This document shows positions 51,811-64,000 of a stretch of DNA of 64,000 nt, in pieces. The number at the start of each line of letters is the position of its first letter. Within the stretch, counting starts at the first letter, position 1. The stretch comes from Augochlora pura. Lineage: Eukaryota > Arthropoda > Insecta > Hymenoptera > Halictidae. A program made the translations under genes and the position numbers. The DNA is taken from assembly GCF_028453695.1 (NCBI RefSeq), contig NC_135777.1:6003714-6067713 (forward strand), written 5' to 3'. Under the pieces are notes generated by a model. The model saw only the letters and a list, made by a program, of their open reading frames with translations. It was not told where the DNA came from and ran no database searches.

Positions 51811-54321
51811 TCATTCTATCAGTAAAGCTAATTGTAATAACGGAATTACTTTTATAGAAGATAAATCTGCTAAAACGGCCTGTAAAAAGAAGATGCGTTT
51901 TTATTGAAAAATTATAATCGAGCAAATCGCATTTTCCTACCTCTACGCTTTGTAAAGTATTGACTTGCATCAAATTTTCTTTTCTGAAGCTTAAAATAGC
52001 CACTGCAAGCAAGGGGATAATTTCTAAAGAATCGTAGCCTAGAATTAAGTCCCACAGATAAAGCAATTGTTCTGGAGGAAGGTGACCACTAAAACCTCTC
52101 ATGATCCATTTGAAAACAACCTTGATTCTACGGAAATCAAAATTAATGAAATCTTCTGTTGTTGAATTTGCAAATGTATACAGAATAGTTGAACTTACGG
52201 TTGGATATGACAGTTCCTAAAATACACCCACAAAAGGGGCTCATAACACTGAAGTGATCTTTCAAAAAGTAGACATAACGCAACTATGCCTTGTTTATGA
52301 TTGGATACGGTATGTAAACGGAACCAATATCGCAAATAAAATGCTCTGAAGGTAAAATACATTGCGCAAGGGTCGTCGTACAGATAACAAAATGGAGTAG
52401 CTGTCGAATCAAATATTAATTAACTATTTCAAATATTTTGAATACTTCTGAAGGATCATGAATGTTTCCCTTCTAATTTCAATGTTCACTCATACCGTAC
52501 ATTGTAAATCCATGAAAAGGAATTACACCGCTCGGTGGAAATACCAAAGTGTTCTCCAAAGTTGCTGGTTTTCCTTGTAAAACCGCATGTATCACTTGTC
52601 CGCCAGCACTTTTATCGGTGGTTACAGGTGTCAATACCTCCGAATCACGTGAAAAACATAACATTGTTTTATACAAAACATCCTCGAATACAAAGTACTG
52701 GTCGTCATTTCTGGCTGTTAATTGTACATCCTAAAATAAAAGGAAAGAATATTAGAAATCATTGTAATCGAACGGATTACAACAATTCATATCCCACCTT
52801 TATTATTAAGTTATCTATAACTATGTCGTACTGTAGTACCATGTTTTTTAATTCTTCATAATATTCTACATCCTAAAAAAAAAAAGTTAACAGTTATTCT
52901 TCAAATAAAAAAATATTTGTATTATTTTTTTACATTTTCTTTCACTATGGATCCCAAGACAAGGGACCAAAGACGTCCACGAAGCGATCGAGGAGCGCCG
53001 CGCTTCAAAAACTCTTGTGCGATCGGTGCGTGATTGGATCGCAACACTTTTTCACCAAGATGAATCCTTTCCTCTTCTAAATTCGCATAATTCTCAGAAC
53101 TCTGCATATCTGGATTGACTCCCAACATCGGCATTCCCTTGGCAAGCTCTGCGTACACGCGTCTCTGTTACGTTCAAATATTCTATAATTTCCTAACAAT
53201 CATTGACCATTTAAGCAATATGTTACTAATATTTTCTATTAAAACAATTAAGGTCAAACCAATTGAGCGAGACTCTTCACGCGAATTTGTATGTGACTGA
53301 ATTCCCAATTCAATTCGTCTCTGAAACAACATTAACGTAATTGTAATAAGATTCGTTGCACCGGGCATGTTAGTAACACTGGTAATAATAGGAGCAAGAG
53401 CAATAGCGTTAATAGTAGTCATCATCAATATGTACGTTTGTCTTTTGAAAGCAGGATTTCGTATGGCAAATAAAACGTCCAAAAAATCTTTTGGAGCATA
53501 CAGTGGTCTGTATTGTGATAAATCTAAAAAGAGAAGAATAAACAAACAGAATATTGAACGGTATAACAATGTTTGTATATAAAATTTATAAAATAATACT
53601 TTTCGTTTACCGATATCGTATGTGCTCAATTCGTTCCATTTCTCAGACAATTCTTCGCGGTCTTCTCTTGGCCGAATACGAGCCAAAGCGACGTTTAATT
53701 CGTTGCATGTAGAATTCAATGATTTCTGTATACGGCGCTCCCATTGTACTTGAGCTTTTTTTAAAAAACTTAAATCACTCGATTCCGCTGGTGGTGGCGT
53801 CAACAAAGACATGGAGCTCTGAAAACATTTGCTTTATTTAATAAATGAAGACCCAAATATATATAATAATTTGAACTTTCGCGCGATCGACTTTACCAAC
53901 TGAGATTAAACCTTAATCGATAATGTCGCAATACAAATAAAGATTATGTATAACGGTGTCGAGCATTTACGACAAAATTTGAAGAAATCTGAATTACGAA
54001 CTTGAGACCTTGTCCAATGAAAAACTGTATTTCGAATCTCTGTTTCGAGACCGTTGCTTTTCAAAGCTTCCATTAACGTGTTTTTAAAATCACCTCTCTT
54101 TACCGCTGTCGAAGCTACAAGTTTCTGCAAAGATTAGTTCATCCGGTTACAATAGAAAACTTTTTAAATATTGCGAAAACCATGCTAATTTATCATCTGC
54201 TTACCTGAATTTCGACATAAAGACTTTTGTAATTAGCCATGCTCTGTATTTCTTCTGTTAACCTTTCAGCAGCCTTCTTCTGCACAATATCCTCACAGTC
54301 CTCCGTATTCTCCAACATCAT
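51811..54321 (-). CDS. TBC1D19: TBC1 domain family member 19
   Basis: Member of the TBC (Rab GTPase-activating) family; substrate Rab not established. Eleven exons join in phase: 54321-54205, 54124-54002, 53818-53611, 53523-53436, 53320-53260, 53164-52934, 52872-52798, 52730-52496, 52400-52199, 52127-51941 and 51879-51811, giving 531 residues (human 526). Family signatures include YDLSQYRPLYAPKDFL, RGRLWSLVLG, NDDQYFVFEDVLY, FPPSGVIPFHGF, LWDLILGYDSLEI and the tail AVLADLSSIKVIPLL. The TBC motif A region (about 290-304) reads VIDNLIIKDVQL and lacks the catalytic arginine of IxxDxxR, as it appears to in vertebrate TBC1D19, so GAP activity may be absent. Two ATGs open the frame, at 54321 and 54318. 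Head-to-head with RINT1. Confidence 0.95.
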
Positions 54322-55181
54322 GATGAATTTCAAAAGATATTTCAATAAATAGAGAGACTTCTAATCAATGATCTGAAAACAAACGCCATTTGTAAATAAA
54401 TTCGTTTCCACGGCAGTGAGATAATTGTAATCTTGAAACGTATGATTTTTGGATATGTACGCAACTTTTATTATTGTTCCGCTTGCGTTGTGCTCATTAT
54501 TGCACATCATCTTTCCATTTCGTGGAAATGGAACAATTAATTATTTTCGGCACCGATCAGCTTTCGAAGACAACGCATGTCTGCTTTAAAACAATTAATT
54601 TTGCAACTCTGCAGGCGTAGTGAATGAACTGTCATGATTAGAAAAACTAGAGGGCACACTTAATAATTAAACGTAATTATTATTTGCACATGAGAGCCGC
54701 GATTCCATAGTTGTAAACGATCTAAAATTTTTTTAAATCTACATATATAATATAAAAGAATGCTATCGAATGAAAATTTAAAATTTTGAATTCTGGTTAG
54801 CTATAATATCTGCCATTTGTCCAGCTGATTACATTGAGATAATTAGAATTACATACATCATAAATAATATGTACATACATAGATACATATCTATGCATTT
54901 ATTAGTACGTATATACATAGTAGCTTTGTCACGTGTCATTTCTTCAATTCGCGCAGTATAGTTGTGCATTTATATTTGTATACAATTTTCTGTTGCAAAT
55001 TATTTGATAATATTCATACATATATGCTGTACGAATATGTCGAATTTTCGTTTGGTTGAAAATATATTGTTTTATACAGAATAATTGTAATTGTCATTCA
55101 ATAATTGACAGAAAGTAACGTAACCTGAAAGTCATTCCATTACATTTATGTGATACGTCAGACGTACATAGAAGAAGCACT
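54322..55181. promoter_or_regulatory. divergent promoter region, TBC1D19 / RINT1
   Basis: 860 bp between head-to-head start codons. AT-rich, without a CpG patch. A TBC1D19 5' UTR acceptor may lie just upstream of its ATG. No specific motif is recognised. Confidence 0.35.
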
Positions 55182-58100
55182 ATGATAGAGGCAAAAAAGA
55201 AGATAATTCAAAAATTCAATGCAGAATTGGGTTCTGATTTGAAAGGATTCGAGAAGATATACGAGTTTCATCAAAATCTTAATATACAGAAAAATGAAAT
55301 CGAAAAATCGGTAAAAATTCACAAGATTTCACGTAATTTAAATATTTCATACCGACTAATGTCTAAATTTTACAATTTACATTTTTAGTTATCATTGGCA
55401 TCGTCTGAAGCTCCCTCAAAAGTGAAAGTAGTCGTAGAAACTGTTGAAACGATAGGTATTATCTTTGAACAGTTAGAAAAATCTTCTGTGGAATTCAGAA
55501 ATCACATAAAAAATGCAATGCATGAAACTGATAAGAGTATAGATATGCAAATAATTATTGATACAATAAGTACTTTGGATAAGTCTTTAGCATATTTGAG
55601 TTTCATAAAGCATGTTGAAGGCATCAGGTAAACTTTTATTTAATTTAGTTAAGTATCTAACATGAATGATTTAATCAACTGTATTTTGTTGAAATATAAT
55701 AATTTTTTGGTTTTAGTGATAAAATTCAAACATCATTAACAGGTGGTGATGATGAATCAACTATTTCATTGTATACAAATCTTACAGATATTAATTGTCA
55801 ATTGCAACTATCATCTTGTCATCATCTTGTGAATTATGTAAGAGAAACACTTCACTTTTGGCACAACCTCATAAAGGATAAGCTATCTAAGTATATTTTC
55901 ATATTCTACATACTGTTTTAACTTTATTTATGATACATGTACATGCCATTTCTAACATACAATTTAATCATTCAAATATAATGATCGAATGTAAGCATTA
56001 ATGACAAATAGTATCCTTATATATATTTATATATATAATATGTATATAATATATCATTGCAATTGTGTGATACTATGGAATTTTCAGGGAATACAATGAC
56101 ATATTGAAGTTATTGAAGTGGCCATTTTGCAACAATAGTTCAAATTTGCTGAATGTACCCATGGCAGAAACTTTAACAAAATTCAAAATACTTACAGAAT
56201 ATTTGTTGCATTTACAATTACCGTATCCTTTCATTAAATAAAATATTCTTGTTTTCATAAGAATCTTGAATTATAGTCTTGAAAAAAAACATGTATCGAA
56301 TCCTTAATACACTATCATAGAGAAGAGTCCGTTAAACCAGTTGTGACTTCAGTGTTGTTAACTGATTTTGCACCGGTCAGTTTGCCAATTGCATTGCTTG
56401 CACGGCCCCTTAGACAAAGATTTATATATCACTTCACAGGTGCTAAATTAACAAACCGTCAAGACAAGCCAGAATGGTTTTTTACTCAAATCTTAACATG
56501 GATTAAAAATCACGTCCAATGGGTTCAAAAACATGTTCAACCAGTAGCAAATTCGATAGGTTTTAGTCATGTAGATATGAAGGTATTGTAGAAATAACAG
56601 TACTTTATTATTTTGTTATCTTAATGTCATATAACACGCGTACGCAAATTATCTCATTGTAACAGGTAGAATTTATGCAGAGCTTGGTTCAGTTAGCTGT
56701 TGAAAAACTTCATTCTGAATTAGCGATAGTGCAATATGATGATGTTTTATTTGCGCATTTGGTAGATGAAGCTTTAGGTTTTGAAAGAGAATTGAGAGAA
56801 ACATTATTATATCCGCCGACGCAACCAGCCACAGTTTTTGTTCTGACACAAGCTCATGTTTTTGTAAAGTGGATTAATATGGAGAAAAAATGTAAGAACA
56901 TAAAATATTCTTTAACATTTATAAAGTACCATGTAACTAATATCAACATTGGTATACCAAAATATTAGACGCTACTGAGAAAATGGATGCAATTTTAAGT
57001 TCAAGTACTGCTTGGGATAGACTATCACATTCTGATACCGATGATATGAAAGTAACTGAATGTGCGGACGCTTTCCTTACTCTTCTTACAACAATCTCTG
57101 ATAGATACAAACACTTACCTCAACCAGGACACAGGTGAGTAACAGAAAAAAATTTAAGCAATAGATCTAATTAATATTACTATGAATTTTATTGTATGAA
57201 ATATTATATTTTTCAGGTTACAGTTTTTGGAACTACAACTTGAATTAATCGATGACTGGAGAATACGACTACTTCAGTTATTACATGAAACTAACGAAGA
57301 TCCTTTAACATCTCTAATGCCGTGTATTCTTAATACTTTACACTATGTTGCAACCGTACTAGAAGAATGGGGTGTTACAGTGGTCAGTACTTAAAAATCA
57401 ATTAGATACTTTTGATTTACATATTAATGATTTATTTATTTGCAGCATTTTTTGCAACTATATTTTTTTAAGAAACAATTTGAAGCAGTTGAATCTGCAA
57501 TTTTAGAAGGAAGTAATATTGACAATGCGGTAGGTGATGTAGAAGGGTCTGTGTTTGATGAAGCTATTGCTCTTTTAAGAAGATTAGAAAAGGAATTAAT
57601 AAATGAAATTAGTGATGCTGTAGCTTTAGATGTTAAGGCAAAAAGCAGATCTTATAGGACAGACAAGTAAGTATGTACGTAAGTTTATAACAAAAGAATT
57701 ATTATCTGTGATAGTCAACACAGGCTATCACGTACAAGAATGTTATAGACATGAATAACATGAATATGATAGAATTTTTTGTAAATACCACATAACGCAA
57801 TCATTTCAAAATCTACTTATTTTATAGTGGATCAAATTTAAAAAATATGCAGACAGTAATATAACGCGAACGCTATATCCTTCGCAGGTGGTTTGCCATG
57901 CAGTCTACCAAAGAGGTTGTTTCTTTATCAGTTACTTCAAGCGGATATTCCATGTTCCAAAAATTAGCCACACAACTTAATCAGTTGTACAATACACTTG
58001 CGTTACCATTATTTAATCAGGCTTGCAAAAACTTAGCCTTACAATTTGATCAAGTAAGCACATTACTTTAGCATCAATACTAAATTTAGTATACCAGCTA

Positions 58101-59352
58101 AAAAATATTGTAATTTTTTGCAGTTCCTTTTAGAAGAAGTTGTTTTGGTCAATCATTTCAATGCAGGAGGAGCTGAACAACTGGAATATGACATTTTTAG
58201 AAGTTTGTTCCCATTATTTGGCTTATACATAAATAAACCAGAGTCATACTTTCCATTGTGAGTACCAAACAGTACATATATATAGAATTTAATTCCGAAA
58301 GGCATTCCAATCAATACTTCATTCATTCATATATATAAATATAATCATATAGGGTGGCATCATTAACCCCTTGTCTTGCAACAACGAGTGAGACTCCTGG
58401 TAGAAAATTTGGGTTAAAAACAATACGCACGAATCTGACTCATGGTATTTTGTTTGGACCAAACGTAAGCAACACGAGCTTGGCTCATGATACTTGCGCA
58501 TACATTTTGCATAAGTTCGAGCGCACGGTTAAACAGATAAATAGCTCGACGCGTGACCGATCTTTTTATTTATTATGGCCTAGCAATCGGAAGTTAGCGG
58601 GTAGGACAAGGGGTTAAGGAAGATGGATGTAATAATAGTATCTAATCTTGTTTTAATAAGTTTGTATTTACTGAGAGATTTATTTTTTGTACTAACAAAA
58701 ATGCATCATTTACAGTTTATACCTAAGAATGCATTTTACAAGACAATTTTAGAGGATTATATGTAATCTACATATAATCTGTGAAACTTACAGTTCAGTA
58801 TAACACAGTTTATGGAACGTTAACTTGTTTACCCAACGTTCATATGTAGAAACTAAACTTGGCCTGTGTTAGATTCGTACATTGGCAGATTTCAATTTTA
58901 TTTGCAGATGTTCATACGTTATAGATACTTGTATTGACTTCTTATTGTAATTTTTCAAACTCGTTCGGATTGCATGATTATTATTTATGATTATCATTAC
59001 ATATAGTGCTTACATGTAATAGATTGCTTGTCACTAGCTACTAACAATAAGAAATCAAATATAAAAATTTGCTAGTTCTACATATCGTAATGTAACCGCC
59101 AATTTAAAATATATTCATCGATCATCTGTTATTGCATCCCACGTCTAATTATTCAAATTACATTCCAGGATCAAAGAAGCATGTATTTTATTAAATATTC
59201 TAGTGGGCTCAGCGATGTTACTGTCGGAGGCCCTAAACGGCGATAATGAAACCGTAGAAAAAGAGATATTAGCAGATATTGGTGTTCACAAAATGTCTTC
59301 TGATCTCGCTTTAAAAGTGCTTGGAACAAGGACTGATATTCCTTATATATAA
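55182..59352 (+). CDS. RINT1: RAD50-interacting protein 1 (RINT1), NRZ tethering subunit
   Basis: Subunit of the NRZ (NAG-RINT1-ZW10) complex that tethers Golgi-derived vesicles to the ER, with a reported role at the G2/M checkpoint. Twelve exons join in phase: 55182-55310, 55389-55627, 55717-55890, 56088-56222, 56321-56582, 56666-56891, 56969-57134, 57217-57382, 57446-57666, 57888-58053, 58124-58257 and 59169-59352, giving 733 residues (human 792). The N-terminal coiled coil is followed by a helical TIP20-type domain; recognisable pieces are RQRFIYHFTGAKLTNRQDKP, PEWFFTQILTWI, FERELRETL and WFAMQSTKEV. The human N-terminal extension is shorter here. The last intron carries a MITE (58363-58617). 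Convergent with WDR81. Confidence 0.93.
58363..58617. mobile_element. TTAA-flanked MITE, copy 3, in RINT1 last intron
   Basis: A 255 bp element is bounded by TTAA at 58363-58366 and 58614-58617. The left end reads TTAACCCCTTGTCTTGC and the complement of the right end TTAACCCCTTGTCCTAC, with two mismatches in 17. No coding capacity beyond chance frames. Its ends differ from those at 1669 and 41778, so it is a separate family with the same TTAA signature. It lies in the 911-base final intron of RINT1 and does not disturb its splice sites. Confidence 0.75.
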
Positions 59353-59493
59353 GGTGAGTTTCTTTTAATATCACGAACATATTATATATAACATGGATAT
59401 AAAAACAGTAATTGACGAATGAACAATTTTTACTTGACTTTAGTTACTGAATGGGTTTACTAAATTATTTTTTGCTTAAATAATGTGTGAAGT
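59353..59493. other. tight tail-to-tail junction, RINT1 / WDR81
   Basis: Only 141 bases separate the two stop codons. A + strand AATAAA sits near 59862, inside WDR81 intron sequence, and a - strand signal near 59184 inside the last RINT1 exon, so the 3' UTRs probably overlap. Confidence 0.5.
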
Positions 59494-62400
59494 TCAACAA
59501 ATCAATGTAATACCGCCATTATCTGCACCTAGCAATAATAATCGATTAAGAGGAAGGATCGCCATTGTAGTAAGAAGCCCTTTAAAGGTATCCGATTTTA
59601 ATTTTGATGACGAAAATGCAGCTGTTGTATCGATAGATGTAAAAACTCCTACACGATTTGCCGTTGTTCCTATAACTAGTTCTTGCTCATAAGTGGACAT
59701 ACAGTGAACTGGTTCGGTTGTGCCTCTGAAAAAAAAATGCAAAATGAAATAGATTTTTTAAACGAATGAGGAAAATGGTCTGCATGTTTCACATTTACGA
59801 AAATATATTGAAAATAATGTTTAGTTCCTGTTTAGTTCTATTCATAACTGAAAAATGTAAATAAATCGGCATCGTATGGAGTCAGTTATGTTCAACTATT
59901 TCGTCATTATCATTATTAAATGGGCATAAAGTGTTACGTATCGTTTTCGTACGAATTATAAATACTTACTTCATATGGAACTTCAGTTTTCCATCCAATG
60001 CACTCCATACTGCAATCGTTTCATCTAGCGAAGAACTAACTATAGTGCTTTCGTTTATTGTCTCTAGCTGTAGTATCTAGAGAAATGTGAATTATATAAA
60101 CATTTGAAAAATGAATGTTTACATTACCAAGTAACACACTCAAATCGCTTCTATGTGATTTTGATGAAATAATATTGTACATGTAAATTCAATAAAAGAA
60201 GTTTAAGCCGTTCAAGTTAACGAGGCACAATCGCCGAAAGTTCAAACTTAGGAAGTTTCATAAAAATCAGTAAAAAGGGTAGGCGATTTGGTGTTGTTCC
60301 GCGTAAAACTGACTTACTTCGCACTCGTGACCCTTCCAAGATGCAATAATAAGACCAGTTCGAGTGTCTAAAACTGTTAAAAATCCTGATGCTTGACCCA
60401 AAGCTACCCAGTAACCGCTAGGTGCTACTGCTATACATCTAATTAAACCGGTTGGATTCACGGATACCTAAAAAAAATAATCAATCACATTTTATCACGT
60501 TTGTACTTGTACACACGTGTACCAATAACATGGTAATTTTCAGTGGCTCTAACTGTAATTAATACATACTTTCATTTCGTTGACATACTGAAACGTTCTG
60601 CAATCTATTACTCTGAGCGTTATATCGGTAGTTCCTACAAGTAACGTTGTAAACGGGGAGGGACTAGCTATTAGAGTATTTACAGGAACCGGTCGAGAGT
60701 TTTCTGGACATCCAAGAAGAGATCCCATAAAAGGATCCCAACAATGTATCGTGCTATCGCAAGTGACCGCGTATCTTAACGATTCCAAGAACGTAAGAGC
60801 AAGAATTGATTTTTTGTGCCCCGTATAAGTGTATTGGCAGGATGAGATCGTGTTTCCATCACCCTGAGAACATCAAGCATTTACTTACAATGCATTACAT
60901 ATAAATGTGAAATGTAAATACGTTACCTGACTTCTTAAACTCCATAGTTTCACAGTTTTATCTCTTCCACCACTTATAAAACTGTTCTCATTGTCTAACA
61001 CAGATAAACATCTAATACTGTTAGTATGCCCACTAAATGTTTGAAGTTTTATTTGCTTGATATTAAATGTTACATCTTTATCGGATCTTCCGATTTCATG
61101 TTCCCAGTATGCTAACCAATTTCCTCGTAATTGTCTGCCAGTATACGAAGAAGTAGCGTCTCGATTACCCATATTTTCGTTCGTTGTCAAATCCCCAACG
61201 TTGTTTTTCTGTATCGCGAATCTATTTCCCACCACCGATATATTTCCAAAATTTGAAATTTCTTTATGAACTCCTCCTGCAGTTTCTGTCATGTTGTAAT
61301 CGGTATGACACGAGGTGCTTAATTTAGTATCGTCTATGAAAGAAAAGAAAACTCAAAAGTAAAGCTTTTCTGCGATGACTTTTTTTGTGAATGAATTTAG
61401 TAGATAAATAAGCATGACATACCAATATTTGATGAATTTAGTTTGATATCTTGCTCATATTTTTGACACAAGTGATGTATATGTCCATAATTTTTAAGTA
61501 TTTGTTCCATTACTTCGCTATCAATGCATTTATAAAACAGCATATATGCTTTATGAGCAAATTCTATTGTAAATACTGCTTTTAGTTCTTCAAGTGCCTA
61601 AAATTCATTGCAACTATAAATTACTATTAACATCAGCAAAATAATGAATACATTAACTTCTCTATATTACTGTATATACTTTATTTTTCTGATAATCTGA
61701 TATGTCCATGGCTTCAATAACCGGCGGGGAATAAGAATCAGCAACATCCGAGTTAAAGTTTGATTGAAATCCGCGTGTATCTTTATTTTCATCATTTACG
61801 CATCTTGTCCTGGTAAATATAGCATTGTTTATGTCAATACTTATTATAAAATATTATTAAAAATAATTAAATAAAGATATTATGGAATTACCTGGAAAAC
61901 TGTTCGTTCACCGTTCTCTGATTAATCTCACTTTTCGAATGTCCCATAACGTTTGGATTAAATGATTTTTCAAATGCCAAGAAAAATCGCTGAATTGGAA
62001 CAGCCAGATGATTTTTTATAACAACACTTCCTAATCGTAAGCTAAACATAAATATAATTTCGAGACATTTTTCTGCTAGTACAGAGCGTGCCACCACACC
62101 ATTAGGGAAGGTAAATTTTGTAGATGATAGTACACGAACTGTAGGATATAATATTGCTTTAACTATTGGTTCCTATGGACAAAGAATTTCGCGTTAGACT
62201 TAAATGTTTTCATGTATAGCAGTTATAAAAGTAAGCTTACATGAAGGCAGTCCATTAAAGTTGAATCATTAAGGTACGACGTAATATGATTTAGAAGAGT
62301 TAAGCATGAAATGAGACCTCCTTCCAAATTTTGCGTTAATTTCCTTTTACAAAGGGCTATTAATTCAACCATATGTGCAAAATATTGTAGTACTATAATT

Positions 62401-64000
62401 TGTTCCCCGTACAGACCTAGAAATATGGTGAATTGTATGCTTATTATTGTTTCCAACATATCTTCTAATTAGGAAACATAATTGTATGAACAGAAAGTTA
62501 CACCTGCAATGGCTGTAAGGCACTCCAAAACTTTCACAGCATTTCGATCGCCAACTAAAACCTTTTTATTCCAAGTAATACCTTGCAAAGATATTGTACT
62601 ATCATCGATCACTGTTAAATTTTCTTCTCCTGTGTAACATAATGCAAGCATTCTCAATAGATTTCGTGATAAATATCTAGCAGTTAGAACAGGACCAAGT
62701 CGATGAGACAACCAGATGATAGATCCTGCACTCATTTCTGAAGTTGTACATTCATTCGACGTGGATTTCTGATAAATGTTATCTATCTGAATATCTTTAT
62801 TTGTCGAAGCATCAGATTTTATATCATCTACTTGCAATATGACAGAATTTTGTTCCTCCACATTATAAATTTCATCCAAATTATTACCAGACTCAGCAAA
62901 TCCACCATAGGAATCATTATATACATATTCTTCGTTAGAAGTTTTACTTCCTACATTACATCCGATATTATTAAATTCTATTGCCAATTTATTTCGAGAG
63001 TTGAGTGGTTTTGGTATAGGAATTGTAGGCGATTTAATTGATCTGAGAGGTGAAATTTTACTCCCATCTTCATTTAAATCGTCATTGAGATTCAAGTTCA
63101 GATCTATATGTAAATCGATATTATATGTTCTACCAGAATTTATGGGAACCCATGTACTGTCTTCTGCGTCCATAGTAAATACTTCTGAAACGTAAATTAG
63201 CTACATGTAAAACTATACATATACGATAAATACAGTGAAGATCTTATGGATGAGAGCCCTACATATAGATAATAAAGAAAACATATCTGATTTGAATTAC
63301 CTTGAACATCATTGTCAACTATATTCACATTGTGAGTATAATCAGTCGTTACTGGTCCAGGCGATAGAGAAATATGCTCTGAACCTGCAGAAGAATCTTC
63401 GTCCAAAGGTGATAAGATTCCTTCTCCGTCATTACAAATTTCATTTAAATCACAACTCCTATAAAAATATCGTGGAATAGTGATTTCAGTTAGGAGATTT
63501 TGTTATCTTTTAAAATATCTATATTCTAATATAATATCTAATTTTCTTACTTAAGATTGCCAGTCTTGTGAGCGTATGCCGAAGAGCCCTGCATATAATC
63601 TCTGTACCCTCCAACTGCTTCTACAAGAGGTGTAATAAAATTTTCCAAATAGCGTCGTAGACCCATTCTTACTATAAGTTTTAACAAAAAATTTCTATGA
63701 TATAAACGTGTAGTTCTAAATTTTGCAACCAATCCAGAAGGTAGTACATCAGCATACAACGAATTATCCATGAAAGATCCATTTTCATACAGCTTCATGA
63801 TAGACGTAAGGAATGTCTCCGCAGTATCTTTGGGGCCCAATGCTCTAAAAGATTACATTACATTTACGAAAGAAAAGAAACAGAAAATATTGAAAACTTA
63901 ATATAATAATTATGTATAATAACATGCACATACCTTGCAATAGGATCAAACAAATACCAAGCAGCTAGAACAGCACTGTATGGTTCCTCCATTACTTGCT
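59494..64000 (-). CDS. WDR81: WD repeat-containing protein 81, C-terminal part (partial)
   Basis: Endosomal BEACH-WD40 protein that with WDR91 restrains PI3K-III and promotes endosome maturation. Thirteen exons lie in the window, the first cut by its edge: 64000-63934, 63844-63551, 63458-63301, 63184-62504, 62464-62241, 62172-61892, 61809-61680, 61597-61423, 61333-60927, 60863-60570, 60467-60318, 60076-59970 and 59725-59494, all in phase. The central part contains an acidic, poorly conserved stretch (exon 63184-62504) and a helical region. The C-terminal half is a WD40 propeller: FSGHTNSIRCLS, GGRDKTVKLWS, STIHCWDP and GYWVALGQASGFLTVLD. The N-terminal BEACH domain, if present, is beyond 64000. 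Assignment as WDR81 rather than another BEACH protein rests on the propeller wording and layout. Confidence 0.85.

Noticed and set aside
53183..53435. Long apparent continuation of a TBC1D19 exon encoding hydrophobic repeats
   Set aside because: This is intron read-through; the true exon 53320-53260 is in another frame (DELNWEFSHIQIRV) and joins in phase with conserved neighbours.
58354..58617. 87-residue frame in the RINT1 last intron
   Set aside because: It coincides exactly with the MITE and ends at its right TTAA; it is not a gene.

Overview
The window is nuclear DNA of an insect, most likely a hymenopteran and probably a bee; that placement is inference from overall character, not from a search. 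It is AT-rich, has compact introns with GT..AG borders, and carries conserved animal genes. I could rebuild most of them exon by exon. In nine complete gene models (ELP1, vezatin, KMT5A, strawberry notch, GOSR1, CHST, coronin-7/POD1, TBC1D19, RINT1) the summed exon lengths are divisible by three and the reading phase carries through every junction. UFM1 and two small unrecognised genes also close cleanly.

Layout, left to right: the 3' end of mitotic cyclin B (+, 2-229); a TTAA-flanked MITE (1669-1912); ELP1 (-, 1990-6725); a 0.6 kb divergent promoter; vezatin (+, 7362-9810); KMT5A/PR-Set7 (-, 11128-13046); a 3 kb GC-richer upstream region with a YY1/Pho-type site; strawberry notch (+, 16126-22202) with a long 3' flank; GOSR1 (-, 26356-27701); an unrecognised 251-residue gene (-, 28547-29375); a carbohydrate sulfotransferase (+, 31238-35837); an unrecognised small coiled-coil gene (-, 37129-37618); UFM1 (+, 38620-40246), whose second intron holds a complete single-exon gene (38916-39875) that resembles FANCF; a second MITE (41778-41930); coronin-7/POD1 (-, 43929-49984); TBC1D19 (-, 51811-54321); RINT1 (+, 55182-59352), with a third MITE in its last intron; and the C-terminal two thirds or so of WDR81 (-, 59494 to beyond 64000).

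The genes are housekeeping genes of mixed function: cell cycle and chromatin (cyclin B, KMT5A, strawberry notch), tRNA modification (ELP1), membrane traffic (GOSR1, RINT1, TBC1D19, WDR81, POD1), ufmylation and glycosaminoglycan sulfation. They are not an operon or an obvious functional cluster. Most neighbours are arranged head-to-head or tail-to-tail, so divergent promoters and convergent 3' ends recur.

I see no CRISPR array, prophage, rRNA, tRNA or autonomous transposon. The most interesting items are the FANCF-like nested gene, the three different TTAA-flanked MITEs, the unrecognised gene at 28547-29375, an orphan exon-like reading frame at 43637, and a hairpin near 26047-26137.
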